Source: Atherix ibis (taxonomy: Eukaryota; Arthropoda; Insecta; Diptera; Athericidae). From it: a stretch of DNA of 64,000 nt. The DNA is taken from contig OY282608.1 in assembly GCA_958298945.1 (NCBI GenBank), positions 23,537,933 to 23,601,932 of the forward strand, read 5' to 3'. Made by a program: the position numbers and the translations under genes. Position 1 is the stretch's first letter. Every line of letters starts with the position of its first letter. Shown here in pieces: positions 27,183 through 42,476 of this stretch. The notes under the pieces are model-generated. The model did not search any database, was not told the DNA's origin, and saw only the letters and a list, made by a program, of their open reading frames with translations.

Positions 27183-30100
27183 CTAAGTAACCAACAAGCC
27201 AACAAACCAATAAACCAACAAACCAACATGCCAACAAACCAACAAACTAAGTAACCAACAAGCCAACCAACCAACAATCCAACAAGCCAACAAGCCAACA
27301 AACCAACAAACCAACAAACGAACAAACCAACAAGCCAACAAACTCACAAGCCAACAAACCAACAAACCAACAAGCCAACAAGCCAACAAACCAGCAAACC
27401 AACAAACCAACAAGCCAACAAACCAACAAACCAACAAGCCAACAAACCAACAAACCAACAAACCAACAAACCAACAAACCAACAAGCCAACAAGCCAACA
27501 AACCAACAAACCCACAAGCCAACAAACCAACAAACCAACAAACCAACAAGCCAACAAACCAACAAGCCAACAAACCAACAAGCCAACAAACCAACAAACC
27601 AACAAAGCAACAAGCCAACAAACCAACAAACCAACAAGCCAACAAACCAACGAACCAACAAACTAAGTAACCAACAAGCCAACAAACCAACAAATCAACA
27701 AGCCAACAAACCAACAAACCAACAAACCAATAAGCCAACAAGCCAACAAACCAACAAACCAACAAACCAAAAAAACAACAAACCAACAAACTAACAAACC
27801 AACAAACCAGCAAACCAACAAGCCAACAAGCCAACAAACCAACAAACCAATAAGCCAACAAACCAACAAACCAACAAACCAACAAGCCAACAAACCAACA
27901 AACAAATAAACCAACAAACCAACAAACCAACAAACCAACAAGCCACCAAACCAACAAGCCAACAAACCAACAAACCAACAAACCAACAAGGCAACAAACC
28001 AACAAACAAATAAACCAACAAACCAACAAACCACCAAACCAACAAACCAACAAACAAATAAACCAACAAACCAACAAACCAACAAACCAACAAACCAACA
28101 AACTAACAAACCAACAAACCAACAAACCAATTAACCAACAAACCAACAAACGAACAAACCAACAAACGAACAAACCAACAAACCAACAAACCAACAAACC
28201 AACAAGCCAACAAGCCAACAAGCCAACAAGCCAACAAGCCAACAAACCAACAAACCAATAAGCCAACAAACCAACAAACCAACAAGCCAACACACCAGCA
28301 ATCCAACAAACCAACAAAGCAACAAGCCAACAAGCCAACAAACCAACAAACCAACAAACCAACAAGCCAACAAACCAACAAACCAACAAACCAACAAACC
28401 AACAAACCAATTAACCAACAAGCCAACAAACGAACAAACCAACAAACTAACAAGCCAACAAGCCAACAAACCAACAAACCAACAAAGCCACAAACCAACA
28501 AACCAACAAACGAACAAACCAACAAACTAACAAACCAACAAGCCAACAAACCAACGAACCAACAAGCCAACAAACCAACAAACCAACAAACCAAGTAACC
28601 AAAAAGCCAACAAACTAACCAACCAACAAGGCAACAAGCCAACAAACCAACAAACCAACAAAGCAACAAGCGAACAAGCCAACAAGCCAACAAACCAACA
28701 AACCAAAAAACCAACAAACCAACAAACCAACAAACCAACAAACCAACAAACCAACAAACCAACAAACCAACAAACCAAAAAACCAACAAACCAAAAAGCC
28801 AACAAGCCAACAAGCCAACAAACCAACAAACCAACAAACCAACAAACCAACAAGACAACAAGCAAACAAACCAACAAACCAACAAGCCAACAAGCCAACA
28901 AACCAACAAACCAACAAACCAACAAGCCAACAAACCAACAAACCAACAAACCAACAAACCAACAAACCAACAAACCAATAAGCCAACAAGCCAACAAACC
29001 AACAAACCAACAAAGCAACAAACCAACAAACCAACAAGCCAACAAGCCAACAAACCAACAAACCAACATAACAACAAACCAACAAACCAACAAACCAACA
29101 AACCAACAAACTAACAAACCAACAAGCCAACAAACCAACGAACCAACAAGCCAACAAACCAACAAACCAACAAACCAAGTAACCAAAAAGCCAACAAACT
29201 AACAAACCAACAAGCCAACAAACCAACAAACCAACAAACCAACAAACCAATAAGCCAACAAGCCAACAAACCAACAAACCAACAAAGCAACAAACCAACA
29301 AACCAACAAGCCAACAAGCCAACAAACCAACAAACCAAGTAACCAAAAAGCCAACAAACTAACAAACCAACAATCCAACAAACCAACAAGCCAACAAGCC
29401 AACAAACCAACAAACCAACATAACAACAAACCAACAAACCAACAAACCAACAAACCAACAAACTAGCAAACCAACAAGCCAACAAACCAACGAACCAACA
29501 AGCCAACAAACCAACAAACCAACAAACCAAGTAACCAAAAAGCCAACAAACTAACAAACCAACAAGCCAACAAGCCAACAAACCAACAAACCAACAAAGC
29601 AACAAGCGAACAAGCCAACAAGCCAACAAACCAACAAACCAACAAGCCAACAAACCAAGTAACCAAAAAGCCAACAAACTAAATGACCAACAAACCATCA
29701 AACGAACAAAGCAACAAGACAACAAGCCAACAAACCAAAAAACCAACTAGCCAACAAACCAACAAACCAACAAACCAACAAGCCAATAAGCCAACAAACC
29801 AACAAACCAACAAACCAACAAGCCAACAAACCAACAAACCAACAAACCAACAAACCAACAAGCCAACAAACCAACAAACAAATAAACCAACAAATCAAAA
29901 AACCAACAAACCAACAAACCAAAAACCAACAAACCAACAAACCAACAAACCAACAAGCCAACAAGCCAACAAACCAACAAACCAACAAACCAACAAGCCA
30001 ACAAACCAACAAACCAACAAACCAACAAACCAAGTAACCAACAAACCAACAAACCATCAAACGAACAAAGCAACAAACCAACTAGCCAACAAGCCAACAA

Positions 30101-30750
30101 ACCAACAAACCAAGTAACCAAATAGCCAACAAACTAACAAACCAACAAGCCAACAAACCAACAACCCAACAAGCCTAGAAAGCAACAAACCAACATAACA
30201 ACAAACCAACAAACCAACAAAACAACAAACCAACAAACTAACAAACCAACAAGCCAACAAACCAACGAACCAACAAGCCAACTAACCAACAAACCAACAA
30301 ACCAACAAGCCAACAAGCCAACAAACAAACAAACCAACAAAGCAACAAACCAACAAACCAATAAACCAACAAACCAACAAACTAACAAACCAACAAGCCA
30401 ACAAACCAACAAACCAACAAGCCAACAAACCAACAAACCAACAAACCAACAAACCAACAAACCAACAAACCAACAAACCAAAAAAACCAACAAACCAACA
30501 AGCCAACAAGCCAACAAACCAACAAACTAACAAACCAACAAACGAACTAACCAACAAACCAACAAGCCAACAAACCAACAAACCAAGTAACCAAAAAGCC
30601 AACAAACTAACAAACCAACAAGCCAACAAGCCAACAAACCAACAAACCAACAAACCAACAAACCAACAAACCAACAAACCAACAAACCAACAAACCAACA
30701 AACCAACAAACGAACAAGCCAACAAGCCAACAAACCAACAAACCAACAAA
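27183..30750. repeat. Higher-order block D, copy 1
   Basis: The left part is repeated from 30,751 (offset 3,568; later 3,544 at CCAATTAA, 28,127 and 31,671; 3,584 at GCCACAAA, 28,487 and 32,071). The right part, to about 30,120, is repeated in block D copy 3 at offset 5,456 falling to 5,384. The register-shifting CATAACAAC variant is first noticed here, near 29,067. Confidence 0.85.
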
Positions 30751-33100
30751 CTAAGTAACCAACAAGCCAACAAACCAATAAACCAACAAACCAACATGCC
30801 AACAAACCAACAAACTAAGTAACCAACAAGCCAACCAACCAACAATCCAACAAGCCAACAAGCCAACAAACCAACAAACCAACAAACCAACAAACCAACA
30901 AGCCAACAAACTCACAAGCCAACAAACCAACAAACCAACAAGCCAACAAGCCAACAAACCAGCAAACCAACAAACCAACAAGCCAACAAACCAACAAACC
31001 AACAAGCCAACAAACCAACAAACCAATAAACCAACAAACCAACAAACCAACAAGCCAACAAGCCAACAAACCAACAAACCAACAAGCCAACAAACCAACA
31101 AACCAACAAACCAACAAGCCAACAAACCAACAAGCCAACAAACCAACAAGCCAACAAACCAACAAACCAACAAAGCAACAAGCCAACAAACCAACAAACC
31201 AACAAGCCAACAAACCAACGAACCAACAAACTAAGTAACCAACAAGCCAACAAACCAACAAATCAACAAGCCAACAAACCAACAAACCAACAAACCAACA
31301 AACCAACAAGCCAACAAACCAACAAACCAACAAACCAAAAAAACAACAAACCAACAAACCAACAAACCAACAAACCAACAAACCAGCAAACCAACAAGCC
31401 AACAAGCCAACAAACCAACAAACCAATAAGCCAACAAACCAACAAACCAATAAACCAACAAACCAACAAACCAACAAACCAACAAGCCACCAAACCAACA
31501 AGCCAACAAACCAACAAACCAACAAACCAACAAGGCAACAAACCAACAAACAAATAAACCAACAAACCAACAAACCACCAAACCAACAAACCAACAAACA
31601 AATAAACCAACAAACCAACAAACCAACAAACTAACAAACCAACAAACTAACAAACCAACAAACCAACAAACCAATTAACCAACAAACCAACAAACGAACA
31701 AACCAACAAACGAACAAACCAACAAACCAACAAACCAACAAACCAACAAGCCAACAAGCCAACAAACCAACAAACCAACAAGCCAACAAGCCAACAAGCC
31801 AACAAACCAACAAACCAATAAGCCAACAAACCAACAAACCAACAAGCCAACACACCAGCAATCCAACAAACCAACAAAGCAACAAGCCAACAAGCCAACA
31901 AACCAACAAACCAACAAACCAACAAGCCAACAAACCAACAAACCAACAAACCAACAAACCAACAAACCAACAAACCAACAAACCAATTAACCAACAAGCC
32001 AACAAACGAACAAACCAACAAACCAACAAGCCAACAAGCCAACAAGCCAACAAACCAACAAACCAACAAAGCCACAAACCAACAAACCAACAAACGAACA
32101 AACCAACAAACTAACAAACCAACAAGCCAACAAACCAACGAACCAACAAGCCAACAAACCAACAAACCAACAAACCAAGTAACCAAAAAGCCAACAAACT
32201 AACCAACCAACAAGCCAACAAGCCAACAAACCAACAAACCAACAAAGCAACAAGCGAACAAGCCAACAAGCCAACAAACCAACAAACCAAAAAACCAACA
32301 AACCAACAAACCAACAAACCAACAAACTAACAAACCAACAAGCCAACAAACCAACGAACCAACAAGCCAACAAACCAACAAACCAAAAAACCAACAAACC
32401 AACAAGCCAACAAACAAACAAACCAACAAAGCAACAAACCAACAAACCAATAAACCAACAAACCAACAAACTAACAAACCAACAAGCCAACAAACCAACA
32501 AACCAACAAGCCAACAAACCAACAAACCAACAAACCAACAAACCAACAAACCAACAAACCAACAAACCAACAAACCAAAAAACCAACAAACCAACAAGCC
32601 AACAAGCCAACAAACCAACAAACTAACAAACCAACAAACGAACTAACCAACAAACCAACAAGCCAACAAACCAACAAACCAACAAACCAAGTAACCAAAA
32701 AGCCAACAAACTAACAAACCAACAAGCCAACAAGCCAACAAACCAACAAACCAACAAAGCAACAAGCAAACAAGCCAACAAACAAACAAACCAACAAGCC
32801 AACAAACCAAGTAACCAAAAAGCCAACAAACCAACAGACCAACAAACCATCAAACGAACAAAGCAACAAGCCAACAAGCCAACAAACCAACAAACCAGCA
32901 AGCCAACAAACCAACAAACCAACAAACCAACAAACCAACAAACCAACAAACCAACAAACCAATAAGCCAACAAGCCAACAAACCAACAAACCAACAAAGC
33001 AACAAGCCAACAAAGCAACAAGCCAACAAGCCAACAAGCCAACAAACCAACAAACCAACAAACCAACCAACCAACAAACCAACAAACCAACAAACCACCA
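30751..33100. repeat. Higher-order block D, copy 2
   Basis: Copy of 27,183 onward at offset 3,544-3,584. CCAATTAA at 31,671 and GCCACAAA at 32,071 have partners in copy 3 at 33,575 and 33,943 (offsets 1,904 and 1,872). After about 32,300 it departs from copy 1 and resembles 36,140-37,000 instead. Confidence 0.82.
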
Positions 33101-36100
33101 AACTAAGTAACCAACAAGCCAACAAACCAACAAATCAACAAGCCAACAAACCAACAAACCAACAAACCAACAAACCAACAAGCCAACAAACCAACAAACC
33201 AACAAACCAAAAAAACAACAAACCAACAAACCAACAAACCAACAAACCAGCAAACCAACAAGCCAACAAGCCAACAAACCAACAAACCAATAAGCCAACA
33301 AACCAACAAACCAACAAACCAACAAGCCAACAAACCAACAAACAAATAAACCAACAAACCAACAAACCAACAAACCAACAAGCCACCAAACCAACAAGCC
33401 AACAAACCAACAAACCAACAAACCAACAAGGCAACAAACCAACAAACAAATAAACCAACAAACCAACAAACCACCAAACCAACAAACCAACAAACAAATA
33501 AACCAACAAACCAACAAACCAACAAACCAACAAACCAACAAACCAACAAACTAACAAACCAACAAACCAACAAACCAATTAACCAACAAACCAACAAACG
33601 AACAAACCAACAAACGAACAAACCAACAAACCAACAAACCAACAAACCAACAAGCCAACAAGCCAACAAACCAACAAACCAACAAGCCAACAAGCCAACA
33701 AGCCAACAAACCAACAAACCAATAAGCCAACAAACCAACAAACCAACAAGCCAACACACCAGCAATCCAACAAACCAACAAAGCAACAAGCCAACAAACC
33801 AACAAACCAACAAACCAACAAGCCAACAAACCAACAAACCAACAAACCAACAAACCAACAAACCAATTAACCAACAAGCCAACAAACGAACAAACCAACA
33901 AACCAACAAGCCAACAAGCCAACAAACCAACAAACCAACAAAGCCACAAACCAACAAACCAACAAACGAACAAACCAACAAACTAAGAAACCAACAAGCC
34001 AACAAACCAACGAACCAACAAGCCAACAAACCAACAAACCAACAAACCAAGTAACCAAAAAGCCAACAAACTAACCAACCAACAAGCCAACAAGCCAACA
34101 AACCAACAAACCAACAAAGCAACAAGCGAACAAGCCAACAAGCCAACAAACCAACAAACCAAAAAACCAACAAACCAACAAACCAACAAACCAACAAACC
34201 AACAAACCAACAAACCAACAAACCAACAAACCAAAAAACCAACAAACCAAAAAGCCAACAAGCCAACAAGCCAACAAACCAACAAACCAACAAACCAACA
34301 AGCCAACAAGCAAACAAACCAACAAACCAACAAGCCAACAAGCCAACAAACCAACAAACCAACAAGCCAACAAACCAACAAACCAACAAACCAACAAACC
34401 AACAAACCAACAAACCAATAAGCCAACAAGCCAACAAACCAACAAACCAACAAAGCAACAAACCAACAAACCAACAAGCCAACAAGCCAACAAACCAACA
34501 AACCAAGTAACCAAAAAGCCAACAAACTAACAAACCAACAAACCAACAAGCCAACAAGCCGACAAACCAACAAACCAACAAGCCAACAAACCAACAAACC
34601 AACAAACCAACAAACCAACAAACCAACAAACCAATAAGCCAACAAGCCAACAAACCAACAAACCAACAAAGCAACAAACCAACAAAGCAACAAGCCAACA
34701 AGCCAACAAACCAACAAACCAAGTAACCAAAAAGCCAACAAACTAACAAACCAACAATCCAACAAACCAACAAGCCAACAAGCCAACAAACCAACAAACC
34801 AACATAACAACAAACCAACAAACCAACAAACCAACAAACCAACAAACTAACAAACCAACAAGCCAACAAACCAACGAACCAACAAGCCAACAAACCAACA
34901 AACCAACAAACCAAGTAACCAAAAAGCCAACAAACTAACAAACCAACAAGCCAACAAGCCAACAAACCAACAAACCAACAAAGCAACAAGCGAACAAGCC
35001 AACAAGCCAACAAACCAACAAACCAACAAGCCAACAAACAGAGTAACCAAAAAGCCAACAAACTAAATGACCAACAAACCATCAAACGAACAAAGCAACA
35101 AGACAACAAGCCAACAAACCAAAAAACCAACTAGCCAACAAACCAACAAACCAACAAACCAACAAGCCAATAAGCCAACAAACCAACAAACCAACAAACC
35201 AACAAGCCAACAAACCAACAAACCAACAAACCAACAAACCAACAAGCCAACAAACCAACAAACAAATAAACCAACAAATCAAAAAACCAACAAACCAACA
35301 AACCAAAAACCAACAAACCAACAAACCAACAAACCAACAAGCCAACAAACCAACAAACCAACAAACCAACAAACCAACAAGCCAACAAGCCAACAAGCCA
35401 ACAAACCAACAAACCAACATAACAACAAACCATTAAACCAACAAACCAACAAACCAACAAACTAACAAACCAACAAGCCAACAAACCAACGAACCAACAA
35501 GCCAACAAACCAACAAACCAACAAACCAAGTAACCAAAAAGCCAACAAACTAACAAACCAACAAGCCAACAAGCCAACAAAAAAACAAACCAACAAAGCA
35601 ACAAGCGAACAAGCCAACAAGCCAACAAACCAACAAACCAACAAGCCAACAAACAGAGTAACCAAAAAGCCAACAAACTAAATGACCAACAAACCATCAA
35701 ACGAACAAAGCAACAAGACAACAAGCCAACAAACCAAAAAACCAACTAGCCAACAAACCAACAAACCAACAAACCAACAAGCCAATAAGCCAACAAACCA
35801 ACAAACCAACAAACCAACAAGCCAACAAACCAACAAACCAACAAACCAACAAACCAACAAGCCAACAAACCAACAAACAAATAAACCAACAAATCAAAAA
35901 ACCAACAAACCAACAAACCAAAAACCAACAAACCAACAAACCAACAAACCAACAAGCCAACAAGCCAACAAACCAACAAACCAACAAACCAACAAGCCAA
36001 CAAACCAACAAACCAACAAACCAACAAACCAACAAACCAAGTAACCAACAAACCAACAAACCATCAAACGAACAAAGCAACAAACCAACTAGCCAACAAG
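33101..36100. repeat. Higher-order block D, copy 3
   Basis: Matches about 27,660-30,120 over more than 2 kb at an offset of 5,448 (CCAATTAA 33,575 against 28,127), reaching 5,384 near 35,067. It carries the internal 615-bp tandem duplication described separately. The minus strand stays open for 675 codons across 33,103-35,130, the longest frame in the window, with no coding signature other than the octapeptide. Confidence 0.82.
34795..36024. repeat. 615-bp tandem duplication inside block D copy 3
   Basis: Two adjacent copies, about 34,795-35,409 and 35,410-36,024. Shared landmarks at exact 615-bp spacing are a CATAACAAC unit, an unusual AAACAGAG slip just before CCAAAAAG, an AAATGACC slip near 35,067 and 35,682, and a five-A slip near 35,305 and 35,920. 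Since 615 is not a multiple of 8, the copy boundary itself shifts the octamer register. Block D copy 1 has this stretch only once (about 29,430-30,030). Confidence 0.9.
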
Positions 36101-39100
36101 CCAACAAACCAACAAACCAAGTAACCAAATAGCCAACAAACTAACAAACCAACAAGCCAACAAACCAACAACCCAACAAGCCAACAAACCAACAAACCAA
36201 CATAACAACAAACCAACAAACCAACAAAACAACAAACCAACAAACTAACAAACCAACAAGCCAACAAACCAACGAACCAACAAGCCAACAAACCAACAAA
36301 CCAACAAACCAACAAGCCAACAAGCCAACAAACAAACAAACCAACAAAGCAACAAACCAACAAACCAATAAACCAACAAACCAACAAACTAACAAACCAA
36401 CAAGCCAACAAACCAACAAACCAACAAGCCAACAAACCAACAAACCAACAAACCAACAAACCAACAAACCAACAAACCAACAAACCAAAAAACCAACAAA
36501 CCAACAAGCCAACAAGCCAACAAACCAACAAACTAACAAACCAACAAACGAACTAACCAACAAACCAACAAGCCAACAAACCAACAAACCAACAAACCAA
36601 GTAACCAAAAAGCCAACAAACTAACAAACCAACAAGCCAACAAGCCAACAAACCAACAAACCAACAAAGCAACAAGCAAACAAGCCAACAAACCAACAAA
36701 TCAACAAGCCAACAAACCAAGTAACCAAAAAGCCAACAAACCAACAGACCAACAAACCATCAAACGAACAAAGCAACAAGCCAACAAGCCAACAAACCAA
36801 CAAACCAGCAAGCCAACAAACCAACAAACCAACAAACCAACAAACCAACAAACCAATAAGCCAACAAGCCAACAAACCAACAAACCAACAAACCAACAAA
36901 GCAACAAGCCAACAAAGCAACAAGCCAACAAGCCAACAAGCCAACAAACCAACAAACCAACAAACCAACAAACCAACAAACCAACAAACCACCAAACGAA
37001 GTAACCAACAAGCCAACAAACCAATAAACCAACAAACCAACATGCCAACAAACCAACAAACTAAGTAACCAACAAGCCAACAAACCAACAAACCAGCAAA
37101 CCAACAAACCAACAAACCAACAACCCAACAAACCAACAAACCAACAAGCCAACAAACCAACAAACCAACAAACCAACAAACCAACAAACCAACAAGACAA
37201 CAAACCAACAAACCAACAAACCAACAAACCAACAAACCAACAAGCCAACAAACCAACAAGCCAACAAACCAACAAGCCAACAAACCAACAAACCAACAAA
37301 GCAACAAGCCAACAAACCAACAAGCCAACAAACCAACAAACTAAATAACCAACAAGCCAACAAGCCAACAAACCAACAAACCAACAAACCAACAAACCAA
37401 CAAGCCAACAAACCAACAAACCAACAAACCAAAAAACCAACAAACCAACAAACCAACAAACCAACAAACCAACAAACCAACAAACCAACAAACCAACAAA
37501 CCAACAAACCAACAAACCAACAAGCCAACAAGCCAACAAACCAACAAACCAATAAGCCAACAAACCAACAAACCAACAAACCAACAAGCCAACAAACTAA
37601 CAAACAAATAAACCAACAAACCAACAAACCAACAAACCAACAAACCAACAAACCAACAAGCCAACAAACCAACAAGCCAACAAACCAACAAACCAACAAA
37701 CCAACAAGGCAACAAACCAACAAACCAACAAACAAATAAACCAACAAAGCAACAAACCAACAAACCAACAAACCAACAAACAAATAAACCAACAAACCAA
37801 CAAACCAACAAACCAACGAACCAACAAACCAACAAACCAATTAACCAACAAACCAACAAACGAACAAACCATCAAACCAAGAAACCAACAAACCAACAAA
37901 CCAACAAACCAACAAGCCAACAAACCAACAAACCAACAAACCAACAAGCCAACAAACCATCAAACGAACAAAGCAACAAGCCAACAAGCCAACAAACCAA
38001 CAAACCAACAAGCCAACAAACCAACAAACCAACAAACCAACAAACCAGCAAACCAACAAACCAATTAACCAACAAGCCAACAAACGAACAAACCAAGAAA
38101 CCAACAAACCAAAAAACCAACAAGCCAACAAGCCAACAAACCAACAAACCAAGTAACCAAAAAGCCAACAAACTAACAAACCAACAATCCAACAAACCAA
38201 CAAGCCAACAAGCCAACAAACCAACAAACCAACATAACAACAAACCAACAAACCAACAAACCAACAAACCAACAAACTAACAAACCAACAAGCCAACAAA
38301 CCAACGAACCAACAAGCCAACAAACCAACAAACCAACAAACCAAGTAACCAAAAAGCCAACAAACTAACAAACCAACAAGCCAACAAGCCAACAAACCAA
38401 CAAACCAACAAAGCAACAAGCGAACAAGCCAACAAACCAACAAACCAACAAGCCAACAAACCAAGTAACCAAAAAGCCAACAAACTAACAGACCAACAAA
38501 CCATCAAACGAACAAAGCAACAAGACAACAAGCCAACAAACCAACAAACCAAGAAGCCAACAAACCAACAAACCAACAAACCAACAAGCCAATAAGCCAA
38601 CAAACCAACAAACCAACAAACCAACAAGCAAACAAACCAACAAACCAACAAACCAACAAACCAACAAGCCAACAAACCAACAAACAAATAAACCAACAAA
38701 CCAAAAAACCAACAAACCAACAAACCAACAAACATACAAACCAACAAACCAACAAACCAACAAGCCAACAAGCCAACAAACCAACAAACCAACAAACCAA
38801 CAAGCCAACAAACAAACAAACCAACAAACCAACAAACCAACAAACCAACAAACCAAGTAACCAACAAACCAACAAACCATCAAACGAACAAAGCAACAAA
38901 CCAACTAGCCAACAAGCCAACAAACCAACAAACCAAGTAACCAAATAGCCAACAAACTAACAAACCAATAAGCCAACAAACCATAAAGCCAACAAGCCAA
39001 CAAACCAACAAACCAACATAACAACAAACCAACAAACCAACAAACCAACAAACCAACAAACTAACAAACCAACAAGCCAACAAACCAACGAACCAACAAG

Positions 39101-40844
39101 CCAACAAACTAACAAACCAACAAACCAACAAGCCAACAAGCCAACAAACAAACAAACCAACAAAGCAACAAACCAACAAACCAATAAACCAACAAACCAA
39201 CAAACTAACAAACCAACAAGCCAACAAACCAACAAACCAACAAGCCAACAAACCAACAAACCAACAAACCAACAAACCAACAAGCCAACAAACCAACAAA
39301 CCAACAAACCAACAAGCCAACAAGCCAACAAACCAACAAACTAACAAACCAACAAACGAACTAACCAACAAACCAACAAGCAAACAAACCAACAAACCAA
39401 CAAACCAAGTAACCAAAACGCCAACAAACTAACAAACCAACAAGCCAACAAGCCAACAAACCAACAAACCAACAAAGCAACAAGCAAACAAGCCAACAAA
39501 CCAACAAACCAACAAGCCAACAAACCAAGTAACCAAAAAGCCAACAAACCAACAGACCAACAAACCATCAAACGAACAAAGCAACAAGCCAACAAGCCAA
39601 CAAACCAACAAACCAACAAGCCAACAAACCAACAAACCAACAAACCAACAAGCCAATAAGCCAACAAACCAACAAACCAACAAACCAACAAGCCAACAAA
39701 ACAACAAACCAACAAACCAACAAACCAACAAACAAATAAACCAACAAACCAAAAAACCAACAAACCAACAAACCAACAAACCAACAAACCAACAAACCAA
39801 CAAACCAACAAACCAACAAGCCAACAAGCCAACAAACCAACAAACCAACAAACCAAGTAACCAACAAACCAACAAACCATCAAACGAACAAAGCAACAAA
39901 CCAACTAGCCAACAAGCCAACAAACCAACAAACCAAGTAACCAAATAGCCAACAAACTAACAAACCAACAAGCCAACAAACCAACAAGCCAACAAGCCAA
40001 CAAACCAACAAACCAACAAAGCAACAAACCAAAAAACCAACAAACCAAAAAACCAACAAACAAACAAACCATCAAACGAACAAAGCAACAAGCCAACAAG
40101 CCAAGAAACCAACAAACCAACAAGCCAAAAAACCAACAAACCAACAAGCCAACAAGCCAACAAGCCAACAAACCAACAAACCAACAAACCAACAAGCCAA
40201 CAAACCAACAAGCCAACAAGCCAATAAACCAACAAACCAACAAACCAACAAACCAACAAGCCAACAAGCCAACAAACCAACAAACCAACAAACCAACAAA
40301 CCAACAAACCAACAAGCCAACAAACCAACAAACCAACAAACCAACAAGCCAACAATCCAACAAACCAACAAACCAACAAACAAACAAACCAACAAACCAA
40401 CAAACCAACAAGCCAACAAGCAAACAAACCAACTAACCAACAAACCAGCAAACCAACAAACCAACAAACCAACAAGCCAACAAACCAACAAACAAATAAA
40501 CCAACAAACCAAAAAACCAACAAACCAACAAACCAACAAACCAACAAACCAACAACCCAACAAACCAACAAACCAAAAAACCAACAAACCAACAAACCAA
40601 CAAACCAACAAGCCAACAAACCAACAAACCAACAAACCAAGTAACCAACAAAACAACAAACCATCAAACGAACAAAGCAACAAACCAACTAGCCAACAAG
40701 CCAACAAACCAACAAACCAAGTAACCAAATAGCCAACAAACTAACAAACCAACAAGCCAACAAACCAACAAGCCAACAAGCCAACAAACCAACAAACCAA
40801 CATAACAACAAACCAACAAACCAACAAACCAACAAACCAACAAA
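36101..40844. repeat. Satellite mosaic E, left part
   Basis: A patchwork headed by repeated CCATCAAACGAACAAA motifs (36,756; 37,956; 38,500; 38,877 among others). The stretch 36,553-36,744 recurs at 39,361-39,552 (2,808 bp on) and 41,161-41,352 (a further 1,800 bp), each with small unit changes. The part near 37,080-37,900 is rich in plain CCAACAAA and poor in variant units. Confidence 0.78.
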
Positions 40845-42476
40845 CTAACAAATTAACAAGCCAACAAACCAACGAACCAACAAGCCAACAAACCAACAAA
40901 CCAACAAACCAACAAGCCAACAAGCCAACAAACAAACAAACCAACAAAGCAACAAACCAACAAACCAATAAACCAACAAACCAACAAACCAACAAACTAA
41001 CAAACCAACAAGCCAACAAACCAACAAACCAACAAGCCAACAAACCAACAAACCAACAAACCAACAAACCAACAAACCAACAAACCAACAAACCAAAAAA
41101 CCAACAAACCAACAAGCCAACAAGCCAACAAACCAACAAACTAACAAACCAACAAACGAACTAACCAACAAACCAACAAGCCAACAAACCAACAAACCAA
41201 CAAACCAAGTAACCAAAAAGCCAACAAACTAACAAACCAACAAGCCAACAAGCCAACAAACCAACAAACCAACAAAGCAACAAGCAAACAAGCCAACAAA
41301 CCAACAAACCAACGAGCCAACAAACCAAGTAACCAAAAAGCCAACAAACCAACAGACCAACAAACCATCAAACGAACAAAGCAACAAGCCAACAAGCCAA
41401 CAAACCAACAAACCAACAAGCCAACAAACCAACAAACCAACAAACCAACAAGCCACTAAGCCAACAAACCAACAAACCAACAAACCAAGAAGCCAACAAT
41501 CCAACAAACCAACAAACCAACAAACCAACAAGCCAACAAACCAACAAACAAATAAACCAACAAACCAAAAAACCAACAAACCAACAAACCAACAAACCAA
41601 CAAACCAACAAACCAACAAACCAACAAGCCAACAAGCCAACAAACCAACAAACCAACAAACGAACAAGCCAACAAACCAACAAGCCAACAAACCAACAAA
41701 CCAACAAACCAAGTAACCAACAAACCAACAAACCATCAAACGAACAAAGCAACAAACCAACTAGCCAACAAGCCAACAAACCAACAAACCAAGTAACCAA
41801 ATAGCCAACAAACTAACAAACCAACAAGCCAACAAACCAACAAGCCAACAAGCCGACAAACCAACAAACCAACAAAGCAACAAACCAAAAAACCAACAAA
41901 CCAAAAAACCAACAAACCAACAAACCAACAAACGAACAAAGCAACAAGCCAACAAGCCAAGAAACCAACAAACCAACAAGCCAACAAACCAACAAACCAA
42001 CAAGCCAACAAGCCAACAAACCAACAAACCAACAAACCAACAAGCCAACAAACCAACAAACCAACAAGCCAATAAACCAACAAACCAACAAACCAACAAA
42101 CCAACAAGCCAACAAGCCAACAAACCAACAAACCAACAAACCAACAAGCCAACAAACCAACAAACCAACAAACCAACAAGCCAACAATCCAACAAACCAA
42201 CAAACCAACAAACAAACAAACCAACAAACCAACAAACCAACAAGCCAACAAGCAAACAAACCAACTAACCAACAAGCCAACAAACCAACAAACCAACAAA
42301 CCAACAAGGCAACAAGCCAACAAACCAACAAACAAACAAACCAACAAACCAACAAACCAACAAGCCAACAAGCCAACAAACCAACAAACCAAAAAAGCAA
42401 CAAGCCAACAAGCCAACAAACCAACCACCCAACAAGCCAACAAACCAACAAACCAACAAACCAACAAACCATCAAA
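40845..42476. repeat. Satellite mosaic E, segment copied at 58.5-60.1 kb
   Basis: Matches 58,529 onward at offset 17,684 (CCAACGAG at 41,309 and 58,993). The offset is 17,620 by the right end (42,477 against 60,097). Shared rare units make this one of the longest-range copies in the window. CCAACGAG also occurs at 63,417, so a third partial copy lies near the right edge. Confidence 0.82.

Noticed and set aside
29683..30117. ATG in the AAATGACC slip (29,680, 35,064 and 35,679) as a conserved + strand start codon
   Set aside because: The ATG is shared only because the blocks are duplicates of one another, and it is followed by the usual repeat reading with no ribosome-binding or Kozak-type context beyond chance.
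33103..35130. 675-codon open frame on the minus strand, and some hundreds of similar minus-strand frames, as membrane-protein genes
   Set aside because: The translation is only the cycle F-V-G-L-L-V-C-W with scattered changes, the same in all three frames. Starts and stops fall wherever a variant octamer makes ATG or a stop. Copies differ by 8-bp indels that would break a frame, and no non-repetitive domain is present.
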